From Ctenosaura bakeri (lineage: Eukaryota; Chordata; Lepidosauria; Squamata; Iguanidae), in assembly GCA_948474755.1 (NCBI GenBank), contig CAOLHI010000412.1, positions 372,001 through 436,000 of the forward strand: a stretch of 64,000 nt of DNA, written 5' to 3'. Numbering within the stretch: position 1 is the first letter of the stretch; every line of letters starts with the position of its first letter. Made by a program: the position numbers and the translations under genes. Under the pieces are notes generated by a model. It was not told the DNA's origin. It searched no databases and worked only from the letters and a program-made list of their open reading frames with translations. This document shows positions 1 to 11,900 of this stretch, piece by piece.

Positions 1-397
1 AAGTAGCTTGTATCTGCATGCCCTTAAAAAATTATGTTAATTTTTTTTGTTAAAATTTAAACATAACTGGGGATTTCACCTGTACAAGGGTTTTATAGGT
101 GCAAAGAATATGACCTGAAATCTTTTACACTACCAGACAATCATACACTTTTCTGAGCAAAATGTTGCCCAGTCACCTGTCTCCAGGGGAAGGGTGGTGG
201 TAACAGGCAGCTGTATGGCCAGTGCAGAATTCGTAATCTGTATCTCTGCATGAACATGATACAAATGTTTAGATGAACTTTGCTCTTGTCAAGGAAGATG
301 AAAAGTTTCCACTGATTTTCTCAAAACTTTCAGAGATTTAGCCTGGAATTCAGTAAGAAAGATTTTCCCAGACAAAAACTTTCAATCAGGGGTGAGG

Positions 398-452
398 TAG
401 TTCGTTCGTTCGTTCTTCCTTCCTTCCTTTCTTTCTTTCTTTCTTTTTTTTT
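398..452. repeat. TTCG/TTCC/TTTC microsatellite
   Basis: A compound tetranucleotide tract. It begins as TTCG units, passes through TTCC and ends as TTTC running into a T-run. Each block differs from the next by one base, so it probably grew by point mutation followed by slippage. Confidence 0.95.
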
Positions 453-653
453 AAGTGAGAGCCATTTCAAAGATTAGATGACTGGTCAGAATTTCACAGC
501 TAAATGGAGCAGGACCAGAACTATAATAGAACATTGTGGCAAGTTATTTTCTAATTTGTGTGATCTTTATCTTTCTTCAGTTTTCTCTTCACTTGTAGTT
601 TGTTGGCTGTCAGTATCCTCCATCCATGATTACTCCAGATAACCAGTTGTGTT

Positions 654-768
654 TTTGTTATGTGCCTTTGATTACAACTTATGGTTACCCTATCATAGGG
701 TTTTCTTGGCAAGAAGGTTTGCCATTGTCTTTCTCTGAGACTGGAGGATTGTGATCCCTGGTCTCTTG
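654..768 (-). mobile_element. SINE fragment (TTATGGCAACCC family)
   Basis: The stretch carries the signature of a dispersed squamate SINE read on the minus strand: a TGTGCCTTT block, an ACTTATGGTTACCC block, GGGTTTTCTTGGCAAG and a TTTGCCATTG block. Related copies sit near 4.99, 7.88 and 26.76 kb in this orientation and near 37.2 kb in the other. I recognise the family by pattern and give no formal name. The copy is truncated and runs into the MITE at 769. Confidence 0.6.
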
Positions 769-977
769 GGCCACACTTTCCACACTTCACTGTTATAGTG
801 CTATTATTCCACTTTCAACATCCTGTGGAATTCTGGGGTTTGTAGTTTACTGAGGCTAAAGAATTGTGGCTGAGAATTCTAAATGCCTCTTCCTACATTG
901 CAAACCCCAGGATTCCACAGGATGTTGAAAGTGGAATAATAACAGTATAACAGTGTAGTGCAAAAATGGCCTGGGAC
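769..977. mobile_element. Palindromic MITE, copy a
   Basis: The two halves are reverse complements. Arm blocks TTATAGTGCTATTATTCC, CTTTCAACATCCTGTGG and TTCTGGGGTTTGTAG on the left return as inverted blocks on the right (CAAACCCCAGGATTCCA, then GTTGAAAGTGGAATAA). The outer ends carry GGCC-type termini. Five-base flanks CTTGG and CTGGG match at four of five places. There is no ORF, so the element is non-autonomous. Sister copies lie at 12.7, 21.55, 34.5, 34.7, 39.7 and 54.5 kb. A hAT-type origin is likely but inferred. Confidence 0.8.
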
Positions 978-1925
978 TCCTAGGCCAACACTCAAACCCC
1001 CACATCATGCTGACTTTCACAGCCAGCCAGTATAATTCACCTTCCCCATTTATTTTAGTGTAATTTACATATCCATTTATTTTACTGTAATTTGTATTCT
1101 CTTACCCTTTAATTTTGCATGGCACCAGCTGTTCCTCGCTTCATCACCTCCTCCAGCAGCTATACTTGCTTTCCATGTGAACTGTTTCAAACTCCTGACC
1201 ATGTCACTGTCAAGAACAGTAGCAGCAGCAGCAGACCAGATGCCTGTAGCTTACAGAGGGGCAGGCACACAGAGGTCCATGATAGTGTGCCGGAGTATCT
1301 TCTAATAGACACTCCAGCTTCTATGGTCATAAGGCATGTAGCATAGAGCTACGTGAGGGAAGATGGCAGAGTTTCTCCAACAAGCTCCAGTTCATATGGA
1401 AAAAGTAGAAGTGGAAGCAATTAGAGGAGGAAGGGGCGAAAGAAGGGAAGGTCAGTATCAATGAGTAGAGGAGGAAGGAGAAGACAATGTCAGCTACTAC
1501 AATGGTAGCAACAGTGGGGGGCCCAAAGAACTCTGATGCCATCAAAGTTCATGATTCCCCAAGATGCGGGGGGATGAAGAGGGATCAAGCAGCAACAGCA
1601 GAATGTGCTGTTTGGGTACAGGAGGTAGGCAGGGAAAAAAACTAATGGAAAAGCCACAAAGGAACCATCAAAATAATAATGATAGTTGTTGTTGTTGTTA
1701 TTTAAAATTCAGTACTGATTTTATAAAAACACAACTATTCCCTAGCTAAAAAGATGATATTTGTATAGCATAAATAATTACCCTTTCTAAAGGGAACATA
1801 CAACTTTAGTGCTGCCTCTGTAATTTGGTTCATGCTTCTCACATTCCATGTTGCTATGATATCTGTTGTGCAGCTTTGGACTTTCTTTTGCCCAATTGTA
1901 TCATTAGCCACAGTGCTTCTCATAG

Positions 1926-2355
1926 GCCCTTTCGGCACCTTACCTTTGTCTGGCGCTGGGGTGCGGGGATCACACGAGCAGCCTCTTGTGAGAGGCTCTC
2001 ATGTCCCCGCTGCTTTGGCTCTGTAGGAGCTGCCTGCCAGCCGGCAGGCATCATAAGGACCCTGCCTCTTCCTTCTGCAGTGCAGCTGGGTATTTTCCCA
2101 GGCTGCACTGGGGGAGGAAGCGCAAGGGCCATGGCTCCGGAGCTCCCCATGCAAGGTAAGTGTGTGTAGGGCCCCAGAGCAATGCGTGAGTGTGCAGCAT
2201 TTTCAGCTACAAGCTGAAAATGAAATAGTGGGTGATCGGGTGCCTGCCAGCCCCGACAGCATCGCGCAATTGCGAGGACGTCGTCTGAAACGCTCCTTAC
2301 AATCGCGTGATGCTCTGGAGGCCCTTTGGCATGGCAAATGCCATGCGAAAAGGGC
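1926..2355. mobile_element. Non-autonomous DNA transposon with GCC ends
   Basis: A GC-rich 430-base element starting GCCCTTTC and ending GAAAAGGGC. It is flanked on both sides by the exact five-base repeat CATAG (1921-1925 and 2356-2360). The interior closely matches the element at 44.23 kb, including the paired blocks around GGCGCTGGGGTGC, the CTTCCTTCTGCAGTGCAGC block and the CCATGCAAGGTAAGTGT block. Open frames here (for example the long minus-strand frame up to 2582) are by-products of high GC and are not shared as protein. Superfamily is uncertain; five-base duplications fit a hAT5-like or Transib-like group. Confidence 0.85.
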
Positions 2356-2360
2356 CATAG

Positions 2361-3640
2361 TTGCCCTCTGCTGTAACCAGTGGCTTGTTGAGTCCCTCCC
2401 AACCTGGGAGTGTCATCTTCTAACATTATCTCTTGTTTCATTTTGGACTGTTTTGTCATAGTGTTCTCATGGTAAAGGGCATTCAAAAGGGATTTACCTT
2501 TCTGCACAGTACTAAAACAAGTGTTAGCTATGGTGCTACTGCTGTTGTCTTTGAAAGATTTTCCACTGGTGTCAGTCCCCACACTCCACTACCACTGCTG
2601 CCCAGTAACTGTTTGGCACATTTTGTCTGGCTCCTCAGCAAAGACTGGCAGTGACGCTGCTACTGTCAACATAGCCTCTTGTCTCAGAGGATCATGAAAT
2701 TCCACCATTGTGGAAAGGCAGTGCCATGGTGAGAGTATTCAGCAGGAAACATAATTTATTCAATATTCAGTAGGAAATCATAAGACAAAGAAAGGCAAAA
2801 ATATTGTATGTGTTAGTTGTTCCCAAACTGTATGCTTTAAGAGACCTACTAGCATGCTGCAAGAAATGTGTGTAAAAAACAAACAAACCCTTTGATCTCA
2901 AAGTATCTACTGATAAAGGGTGTGTGTGTGTGTGTGGCTGCTTACAGATGAACATGGTTCCTCTAGGTAGCAACAATCAATGTTCCCTTTGCTCACTTTC
3001 CTTGCTTCTCTCAGAGATAGCTGTTTCTAGTTTGGCACTATCTGGTCAAGGCTGCTTGAGCAGGGTAAGAACCTTGACTCCCAAGCCTTCAAATATTTTC
3101 TAGCTCTTCCTCTCAGCTTTGTAGTTGGGGAGGTAGTCAGTGATGACTAACAGACAAGCCTGGTCACTTCTGCAGAGTCAACATTGGAAAGAGGTTTTTT
3201 GTGTTTTGTTTTGTCTTGTTTTGTTTGTTTGTTTGTTTTGCCCATCATGTGTGCCAGAGGGCATCCCCTTGCTTGCCCTGGCAAGCAAATCGGTTGAGAG
3301 CTTACTCCCTCTCCTTGACAAAATGAAAGCAAGAGGTTTCTCCCAACTGGACTATTCATCAAAGCCTGACTCAATTTGTTAAGAGAGGATAAGGCAGAGA
3401 GCTCTTAGAATTTTTCTCAGGTGAAGGGTTTAAGTTGATGCCATGTTGTACTGAATATATGATTTTCATTTCCAGGGAAAGATGCTTGTTAATTCATAAC
3501 TGCTTCTCACATGCTTGGCACAGAACAAGGTTGAACTCTGCAAAAATAAAGGAACACAGTTGAAAAATGCAAATAGGGTATAGTGGTTAGAGTACTAAGA
3601 ACCAGTCTCCACTGTAAGCTGTGGTACTAATCTTAGACCA
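2361..3640. other. No gene seen; simple repeats only
   Basis: Nothing recognisable as a gene. It contains a short GT run at about 2920-2936 and a TTTTG/TTTG run at about 3195-3240. The rest looks like unique AT-rich DNA. Confidence 0.5.
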
Positions 3641-3642
3641 AC

Positions 3643-3853
3643 AGTTATAGCCGTTACATTTCTATACCGCTCATCAGTGCAAACACTCCCTAAGCAGTTT
3701 GCAATGTATTTAGCTAATTGCCCCCAACAAGCTGGGTATTTATTTTACCAACCTACGGAAGGATGGAAGGCTGAGTCAACCTGGAGCCCTATAGGATTGA
3801 ACCCACAACATTGGGGTTGCAGTACCAGCATTTAACCACTGCACCACCAGTGC
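3643..3853 (+). mobile_element. SINE (GGATGGAAGGCTGAGTC family), copy 1
   Basis: Shared block order: TTTCTATACCGCT, CTCCCTAAGCAGTTTGC, TAGCTAATTGCCCCCAAC, GCTGGGTATT, GGATGGAAGGCTGAGTCAAC, GGATTGAACCCACAAC, TTGCAGTACCAGCATT and AACCACTGCACCACC. The same order recurs near 8.78, 16.0 (chimeric), 23.9 and, inverted, 41.7 kb. The GGATTGAAC/CCACTG..CCACC tail resembles tRNA-related or L2-tail SINEs common in squamates. The family name is not certain. Confidence 0.85.
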
Positions 3854-3859
3854 CTTTTC

Positions 3860-4990
3860 TCAGCCTGACCTTATTCACAGGGTTGCTGAGAGGATCAAAT
3901 GGGCAGGAGAAGGATCCTGGAGCAACATAGATTCTTTTGAGATTGGAGGAAAGACAGGATATAATAGTAATAAATGGATATAATCCATTTTACATTCCTC
4001 TGTTCCTCCAAAGAAAATGGGCTGGGTCAGAGGATACTCCTATTTCCTCCATTTCATGGAGCACATCTGCCATTGCTTTCCATCTGATTTGTTGGGTCAT
4101 TTTCAGACAGCCATGTAGTGATAACACATTTAAAAAATCAATATACATTTGTCACCTCTTTTCTGTAACGTAGTTCCTCCTTAGTTTATCTGTTGTTTGT
4201 CCTTATTTGTCCTTATATGTTGTTTGATATATTAAGGCGTGTGTTTTTACTATAAATAAATATATCAGTATGCATAAAACCCAATCTTCATAGTCCACAA
4301 TTGTGCAGACAGCCCTCTGTAACTGAATACATGATTTTAGCCTTAGCATATTGGTTTCAGCACATTCACATGCCCTACTTGTATGTGGTAGGCAGATAGT
4401 TTGTAGCAGTGGAAACAGTCACAGTTGGATAACTGAGGCTTCCTTGTGTGAGGAATAGGATTTTTTTTTTGTCTCAGCCTCAATGCAAGTAGCATCTTTC
4501 TGAGACTTGTTGCAAGAAAATGTCCATCTTGCCTTAAGCATTAAAATGTTTACATGACTTAGGTGTTTCTGAAAAATAAGATTTGCATGAAATGATGCAC
4601 ATATTTTAAAATGTAAATGGCTACATGCACATAATTACATGTAATATTTAAAACTTAAAATTGAAACGAATATATTGTATAAATTAGATAATGGTGCAAA
4701 TAAAATGAGTGAAATTTTTTCGCAGACATCAGCGTGGGGGAAAAACAACAACCATAAAGTCCCCCAATGAATATTGAATATGAATTGATATGAATCGAAG
4801 AGTGGAAAAATAAGTCTCTTATTGTCTCATATAGACTAACACCAGATGCTCAAAGTATGTTGTTACTTCAAATCATGCAGCTATGCTTGTAGCCTGTCAG
4901 TCCATTTTTCCTTATATCTGCTTTTATGGAATTTGTAACTCTTACCTGAATTTCAAAACTATTTTGGAGGTGGGATTTATTGGGCTCACT
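3860..4990. other. No feature recognised
   Basis: AT-rich DNA with no repeat or coding signal I can identify. Confidence 0.4.
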
Positions 4991-4991
4991 T

Positions 4992-5085
4992 GTTTGCTGT
5001 TGAGTCACCTTCAACTTATGGCACCCCTGTGAATGAGAATCTTTAGTGAGCATGTGTCATTAGTAGCCCTGCCCAGGTCTCAAGA
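4992..5085 (-). mobile_element. SINE fragment (TTATGGCAACCC family)
   Basis: A short degraded piece with GAGTCACCTTCAACTTATGG, then GTGAATGAGA and CCCAGGTCTC. It matches the minus-strand family seen at 0.65 and 7.88 kb. Only about 90 bases survive. Confidence 0.5.
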
Positions 5086-5767
5086 ACCAAGGCCATGACT
5101 TCTTTTATTGAATCAATGCATTTGTAATATGGTCTGTAATTGTTTGGGTTCAATGGAGACTTAATTTTTAAATTTATTTTTGGCAGAACAGGCAGTTGTG
5201 TGTAGGTACATATTTTGGGTAACATTGTGCTGACACAATGGGTGTCCTAACTTTATGATACTAGAGTTTGCTACTGAGTTTTGCTTCTTGATTTACTGTA
5301 AAGTTCGAACTATGAGAAACATTCAGTTATCTCTGCTTTTCTAATCAAATTACTTTGAACCGTAAAGCATTTTTAAGTTTTTAAAAGTCTTCCAGAAACT
5401 GAAGAAAGGAAATACAGTTTGCCATTCTGTGGAGAAATTATCTTCATATCCTGGAGATAGTTGTTTTTCTACAATATTCATGCAGGGATGCCAAAAGAAA
5501 TCTTGATTATTATTATTTTTTTAATAAAATGTAGCAGAAGTTCAGAAGATTCCTTCTTAATTGGATGCCAGGGAGAAGGAACTGCCCATTTTCTTTAAAA
5601 ACCCTCAGCATACATGTATAGATCAGAGAAAGTGTAGCTAAATGAAAATTATTTCAATAAAACTAAAAAACAAAGTGTAGTGTAAGTGTTCTATAAGAAG
5701 GAAGATCATAAGACTTCTGTTCTTTCTTGTCTCTGTTAAGGATGAGGCCATGCGTGAATAGTTGAAT
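5086..5767. other. No feature recognised
   Basis: AT-rich unique-looking sequence between a SINE fragment and a CR1 3' end. No gene signal. Confidence 0.4.
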
Positions 5768-6065
5768 GGATGTCATGTCGAGGAGGGAGCAGACTTGTTT
5801 TCCACTGCTCCAGAGACTGCAACAAGGAGCAATGGGTTCAAACTACAGGAAAAGAGATTCCACCTAAACCTCAGGAAGAACTTTCTGGTGGTCAGAGCTG
5901 TCCAGAAGCAGAATATGCTGCCTTGAAGTGTGGTGGAGGCTCCTTCTTTGGAGGTTTTTAAGCAGAGGCTGGATGGCCATCTGTTGGGAATGCTTTGATG
6001 TGGGTTCCTGCATGGCAGGAGGTTGGACTGGATGGCCCCTGTGGTCTCTTACGATTCTATGGTGT
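5768..6065 (+). mobile_element. CR1 LINE, 3' end fragment
   Basis: This is the last part of CR1 ORF2 plus the 3' untranslated end. In translation the pieces FKLQEKRFHLNLRKNFL (approximate) and a WN.LP-like stretch are recognisable, followed by TTTTTAAGCAGAGGCTGGATG and GGTCTCTT..GATTCTATGG. The 3' end at about 6064 has the short GATTCTATG unit expected of CR1. The copy is 5'-truncated, the usual state for this family, and has no intact frame. Confidence 0.9.
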
Positions 6066-6080
6066 TCTGGGCCTACTGAG

Positions 6081-6476
6081 GCCATTTCTGCACCTGACTG
6101 GGTCCTGCTGATGTCCTGTTGCGATCACGGCAGTGCCTTTGCTGGGATGGGAGTGCGACAGGAACACTCCCCTCCGCACATGGTTGGGTCCCTGCAGAAG
6201 GGAGCATGAGTGACATGTGCCTGCCTGCTGCAATGCAGCCGGCCTCTTTCCTGTGCTGCACTGGGGAAGGAAGTCTGTGATTGCACTTCTGCCCCTTCTG
6301 CATAGCTAAGTGTGATGGAAGCATCGCACGATTGCGGGTGCTTATGAATATCCCACAATCGCAACATATGGGGACAAGCTGGCTGTGGGACCGCAACGAC
6401 ATCATGTGAAAACACAACCTGTAGACCACTGCCATTACGTCTCCTTTGTGTGACTGCAGTGCCATGCAGAAATGGC
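6081..6476 (+). mobile_element. Non-autonomous DNA transposon with GCC ends
   Basis: It begins GCCATTTCTGCA and ends TGCAGAAATGGC, a 12-base terminal inverted repeat. The interior shares the TTCCTGTGCTGCACTGGGGA and GAAGCATCGCACGATTGC type blocks with the inverted copy at 40.18-40.60 kb. Flanking five-base repeats are weak here (CTGAG versus TTGAT). It lies right after the CR1 3' end. No transposase is present. Confidence 0.8.
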
Positions 6477-7857
6477 TTGATTTCACGGAGGAGAAATGCG
6501 TACTTTCCAGCATTTCACAGTTGAAAGCTAAAATGTGTGTAGCCAGCAACATCAGAGTGTGGTCAAGATGGCAAATATTATTAATGAGGAACAACAGACA
6601 AACTAGGAGGGGCTGCAGCAGTTTGCTTTTGCCTCAGCCTACTGATAAAGGCCAGATTCTGCCCCCTCTCTTATTTTCCATACTAAGTTAATTGAGGTTA
6701 AACTACTTTTGCACTTTGAAGAAACTGAAGTGATATGAGAACAAAAGAAGAAAGTAGGAAGAAAAGAGAGAAACTGGTACATTTTAAAGGCAACTGAAAA
6801 AGTGGGACAGCAGAGGATTAATCGTCCAAATATGAAGCAATTGTAGGGTATGGGGAATGATCCAAACACCTCCTCTGATCCACTTGAAATCCACAGAAAA
6901 AGGGAGAATAAAATGTAGGGATTATCATGTGGACAATTTTTAACACAGGTTTTCCAAGGGCTTGTAAAGATGGGTGGTGTCTGCTGTGTTTGGACAAATC
7001 ATGAAGCAAACAGGATGCTTCAGAGAGATGTGAGAATTGTCTAAGGTGAATCAGTTGCCCTTCTAAATAAGCTGAAACCAGATGAATTTCCATACCTTTT
7101 GGCAGCAGTTTGGAGTGATATACGATACGTCATGTCAGGACATTATATGCTTTGTTTTATACCTAGGATTAGATCTGAACTGGGCTTTTGGCTTTTGTGT
7201 TGTTGTTTCTTCTCTTGCTCCACTCATGAGGCTCTTGTGGCACAGTATATGTTAAGATGACACAGAATGCAAACATTCTGAAATATTAAGCATAATATTT
7301 TTCTTCCTCCAGAAAGGGGAAATTTTATGGGTTTTGAAGGGTTGTTTTTAAACATTTGATGGGAATTTTGAAAACCGGGACTAAGTAATCAACACTCAAT
7401 TTTGCTTTGAAATGAAAGGCAATAACATGTGAATGAACTGTCTGTTCATTGGTGGAGATAAAGGCAATCTTCATACGAGTTTCTATTTTAATTCCCTTTT
7501 AGAGAGCATGAGGGAATTCTGAGTAGTCAAATGATCTTTCCACAGCCATCTGTGATCAACAGATATAGTCATTTTATGAGAACAATTAACAGGCTGAAAT
7601 AATGCATTAAAAAAAAGGAGAAAGAGGTTGTTGCATGATCTTTGGACCATATGTGTCAGACAATGCTTCAAATGTGAACTAATGGCAGTAAAACTACCTT
7701 ATGGATGTTTACTATCTTCTGACTTTTCAGCTATCCGGATGACAGTCTAGATTTCATAAAAAGTGTAGAAGGTGCAGATGTCAAATGGGATCTCATTAGA
7801 ATAATTTAAATAATGTGGAAGTTTCATACTGCAGTAATAATACTTCTGGAGGAATAT
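6477..7857. other. No feature recognised
   Basis: AT-rich sequence with no identifiable gene or repeat. Short frames on both strands have no coding look. Confidence 0.4.
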
Positions 7858-7883
7858 TGTGTGTGTGTGTGTGTGTGTGTGTG
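7858..7883. repeat. GT dinucleotide microsatellite
   Basis: About 13 GT units. It joins directly to the SINE that follows, whose TGTGTGTG lead commonly expands in this way. Confidence 0.95.
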
Positions 7884-8110
7884 CATGCACGTATGTACAC
7901 TTTCAAGTCACCTGTCGATTTATGGCAACCCCTTGAATTTCTCCAGGTTTCTTAAGGAAGAATACTCAGAGGTGGTATTGCCAGTTATATTCTTGGAAAT
8001 ATAGCCTATGAGCACTTCATATTTGTTGGCGATCACCCATCCAAGTGACTCAGCTTAACTTCGAAGAGCTGGCCCTGCTTAGGTTTGATGACGGGACCTG
8101 GTGCCTTTAC
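7884..8110 (-). mobile_element. SINE (TTATGGCAACCC family), fuller copy
   Basis: Blocks in order: TTTCAAGTCACCTGTCG, TTTATGGCAACCCC, CAGGTTTCTTAAGG, AGAATACTCAGAGGTGG, TTGCCAGTTATATTC and GGCGATCACCCATCCAAGTG, followed by CTGGCCCTGCTTAGGTTTG. This is the best preserved minus-strand copy in the window and can serve as a reference for the fragments at 0.65, 4.99 and 26.76 kb. Confidence 0.75.
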
Positions 8111-8456
8111 ATCCAAAGAAATAACACAATTTCTGGCATTTAAGATCTCCTGCATGGTATGGACCCTACATTGCTACTGAATTGGATACCATTAGAGTTT
8201 CACTTTTCTTCTGGAGAATGAGGAGAGAAACTCATTTTCAAATTGGGTTTTAATTGTTACAGGCATTTACACTATTAAACATTACTGGGGCCAAGATTCG
8301 AATATAGTGAATTTATCATTGCTTCTGCATTTTCCTGATGTATTCTCCAACTTTTCACAGAAGATGGAGACATACCTTTGTGACACTCTGAATCCTATAC
8401 TTCAGATCACTGCTCCTGTTCATCTCTCCTCCCTGCACCCCCCACCCCTACATATA

Positions 8457-8479
8457 CGAGAGAGAGAGAGAGAGAGAGA
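8457..8479. repeat. GA dinucleotide microsatellite
   Basis: About eleven GA units. Confidence 0.95.
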
Positions 8480-8770
8480 TGAATTACTTAAACTTTTCTC
8501 ACCCTGCTTACTATGAATAAATAGCTGGTGCTGTCCTGATTTAAATAAAACAGGATTTTTGTTCTTTGGATAAAAGACACATTTGTGAAATGTAGTAGTC
8601 CTACAAGGATTTATCAACAGTGCAAATGAATCACACCAGCTGGCAAAGAGGCAGTCTGGGGATTGCACAGTATGTTTCTGTGCATGTCAGCTCACAAGTA
8701 AGTTCCACTAGGTTCTATGAGTCCCCCTCCCCCAAGTCAGTTTGCTTAGAATTTCAGCTTTTTGTTTGCC

Positions 8771-8990
8771 TCAGAGGTAGCAATAGCAATGGTGTGTGTA
8801 TTTCTATACCGCTTATCAGCTAAGTGCTCTCTAAGCGTTTTACAATGTGTTAGCTAATTGCCCCCAACGAGCTGGGTATTTTATTGACCTGCAGAAGGAT
8901 GGAAGGCTGAGTCAACCTGGAGCCTGGGAGAATCAAACTCACAACATTGTGGCTGCAGTACCATCATTTAACCACTGTGCCACATGCATG
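8771..8990 (+). mobile_element. SINE (GGATGGAAGGCTGAGTC family), copy 2
   Basis: Same block order as the copy at 3643: TTTCTATACCGCTTATCAG, TAGCTAATTGCCCCCAAC, GAGCTGGGTATT, GGATGGAAGGCTGAGTCAAC, CTGCAGTACCATCATTTAAC and CACTGTGCCACATG. It carries a small deletion before GACCTGCAG. Plus strand. Confidence 0.85.
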
Positions 8991-8999
8991 TGCCCTAAA

Positions 9000-11900
9000 A
9001 ATAATGTACATGTACTGCTCCACATAGAACATCCGGGTACTAATCTTAGCACAGCACAAAAGAAAGAAGAATAACAATTATTTTTCAAGAAACTTGTATA
9101 TGAAGGTTGTTTCACCATATGTTCTCAGGACTGGTTATTGGGAAAGTACTTTTAAGGGTTGCAGAATACAGAGCATATTCAGGGATTTGGTCCAAACTAG
9201 ATGTTTGGCTGACGTGTTTTGCACCAGGGTAATAATGCCTCTTTATAACACAGCCTGTGAATCCTCTTGTTTCTCACAAATCTCTGATTCCTACATCTAC
9301 CCCATTAAGTGAAATGAATGAATATGTTAAATTATGTGCAGATGTGCATACATTCAAGGTACCAATGTGCATGTAAACTTGTAGGGGCACATGTGTGTGT
9401 TTTTCCTCTGCTATTACTTAGTCCAAAATTGGTAATCTAGTATACCACAATATTCCTGCCATTTCTCATCCACCGTTTCCTTTTGTAATAAATGGTTTCC
9501 ACTGACCTGTGTGGAAAAATTGATGATACTACAACTGGGGACTTACTGTTAAGTTTCTTTCTTTTGGCAGAAAGTAAAAGGATGTTATTGTCTCAGAGGA
9601 GCAAGAACAGGCCTCTACTACAAATACTACTGCAGAAACTACTACAGTAGCAAATTCTGATACTATTTAGGGAACTCTAAGCACAACATTCAATTGTATA
9701 GTGTTTGGCATTTACAGCTCTTCAGGACAAAACATTGCTTTGATGAATGTCATGACTTCTTTTCTCAGGAAGAGTTCTGAAGAAGCCTCTAGCATCCATG
9801 TATGCCTGTGACATATCTGTTTCAAAATTTAGTTCAGATTTTTTTAATCCTTTGTTTTATTTAAATGGGTTGATGCTGCTATTGAAAACTAAGTAATACC
9901 AAGATGGGTAATAAAGCTCTTCTTCATAAAACATGAATATTTTCCCTCTGAATTGGAGTACGCTAATGAAAGAGTGCAAGAAGACATGAACACAAATAGA
10001 AAACATCTGCCTTTTCTTTCTCACATATTAGGAAACATTGATTAAGTTGAGCCTGTTACAGTGTAATGAGCAAAGAAAAAGGAAAGTAGAAGAAAATAAC
10101 TATAATATCTAACTCACATATTAAATATTTGCCATAGCATTCCAAAAACAATTTGCTAAATCATTTCTGACAAGTATATTACAGGAAGCAATGATTGCTA
10201 TTCTTGGTTACAATCATACTTTTTTGTTACAGAGTTTCATCCAATATCTGAGTGGATATCCCTCTGCGTAATGGGCTTTTCTTTGTTTTCTCCTCTTCCT
10301 GCACTTCACATTATTTCCAAAGAATCCCTCAATACCCCAGAGCAGATTTTTGTGGAATGGCAATGGGAGAGGGACAGTTCAAAGGGAAGAGAAATGAATT
10401 GTGCCTAAAGTGTACATTTTGCTGGTAGAGAGGCATGACCGAAGTTTTATATGCCAAGCATTTGGCCTACGTTGAAATTTCACATTACTCAGATTTGCAA
10501 AATCTAAAATAATTTCATTAATTTAAAAATGGTATTTATTTTACTGAAAGAGCACCAAAATTGAAGAGGAAATGTTTCGTTTTCTGTTTACCTGCTAGCT
10601 TTTTATGACGATTGGGAATATGGGACTGATATGGAAATAGCTATTATAACAGCAGCTTTAGATTTTGGTTTTCAATGTTGATAAGATCTACTCTGAGCAG
10701 ATGAGACAAAAAGAAAACAGGTCTTTTAGAGAATAATCTCTTAGCACCAAATAAATTATAGAAATTTCTTGATTCTTAGTGACGTTTTCCACTTTACATG
10801 CAGTTATTCATATTGTTCCTCAGAATTGGTACTAAATTGTCAAAAAAGTATGAGGAGATGGATATAGTTGAATGTTTAAGAGAAATTACATAGCAGAAGC
10901 TTACTTCTGAATTTAGGATTAGATGAATTTGAGCTTGTGCAGACCTGAGATGGGTGACAGGGCCTTATTTTAATAGTATCTCCTAATAATGTTGCTTATT
11001 AGCTGGCCCATGTTACCATTTACTACATTGTTATGTAACGGAAATTCACACCTGGCACATGGCTCAAATTTCTGTTTCTTTTTTATAGGTTTACCAGTAA
11101 TGGAAACAATAATTCAAAGAAAACAATCTCTTCTATGACCCAATTATTCCATTGTTTGTTTCTTCGCCATCAGTTTTGAACATTTGGAAGCTCCCTTGCC
11201 ATTTTGATGGTTCTTCATCAAGATATGCTCATTCCACATTTATACAGCCTTTTTCTCTATGATGGTAAGTTGATTTAAAGTATCAGAAATAAGGCATTTT
11301 TTAAATTTCAGTACACTGATGAATAAATATGGCCAGTGGAAACTAAAGAGTCCACTGCCTTTTCTGTTAAAGCACATAATGCCCAACTTCAATTTGTTTT
11401 ACCCAACTAATACTATCTCTTAAGCAGACTGTTTCAATGTGCCTAGAATTAAAAGTATAAGAAGATGCATTAAGGCAAATTACACGAAACAGCTACCTTG
11501 GGAAAAGGAAATGATCGTACTGGACTGTGCTACGCTTAATAATATTGGCTAGGTTAATATTCAGATGTCTTCTTCCTAACTCCCGTTTGGAACATACGTG
11601 TTTGGGAAATCTGTTGTCCTAGCAGATATAACCAAGAATGAGGATGTTTACATTACCATGGATGGATGAGTGAGAACTCTTTCAGAAATTGGGTGGGTGG
11701 TGGTTCAGGATCTGTGACAAGTTCAGCAGCTGCTAAAGTGCAATTACATATTACATTTATCTTGTCCTTACTACAAAAATAAGTTTTAATTCTTGATAAC
11801 ATCTCAGTTGTACTTTCCTGGAAAGTGATCAGTCACCTTGTACTTGTCAGATAGTCTGCCCATAGTATATTGTCAGCATTTCAGAAGAAAAAAAAGTACA

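Noticed and set aside
1926..2355. Possible CpG island or promoter
   Set aside because: High GC content is explained by the transposon; the same composition recurs in its copies at 40.2 and 44.2 kb.
1825..2582. Overlapping GC-rich open frames on both strands
   Set aside because: They coincide with the non-autonomous DNA transposon at 1926-2355. The matching element at 44.2 kb has different frames, so no protein is conserved.
3643..3853. tRNA-like gene
   Set aside because: The tRNA-like tail blocks recur in all SINE copies and cannot be folded into a plausible cloverleaf by eye.
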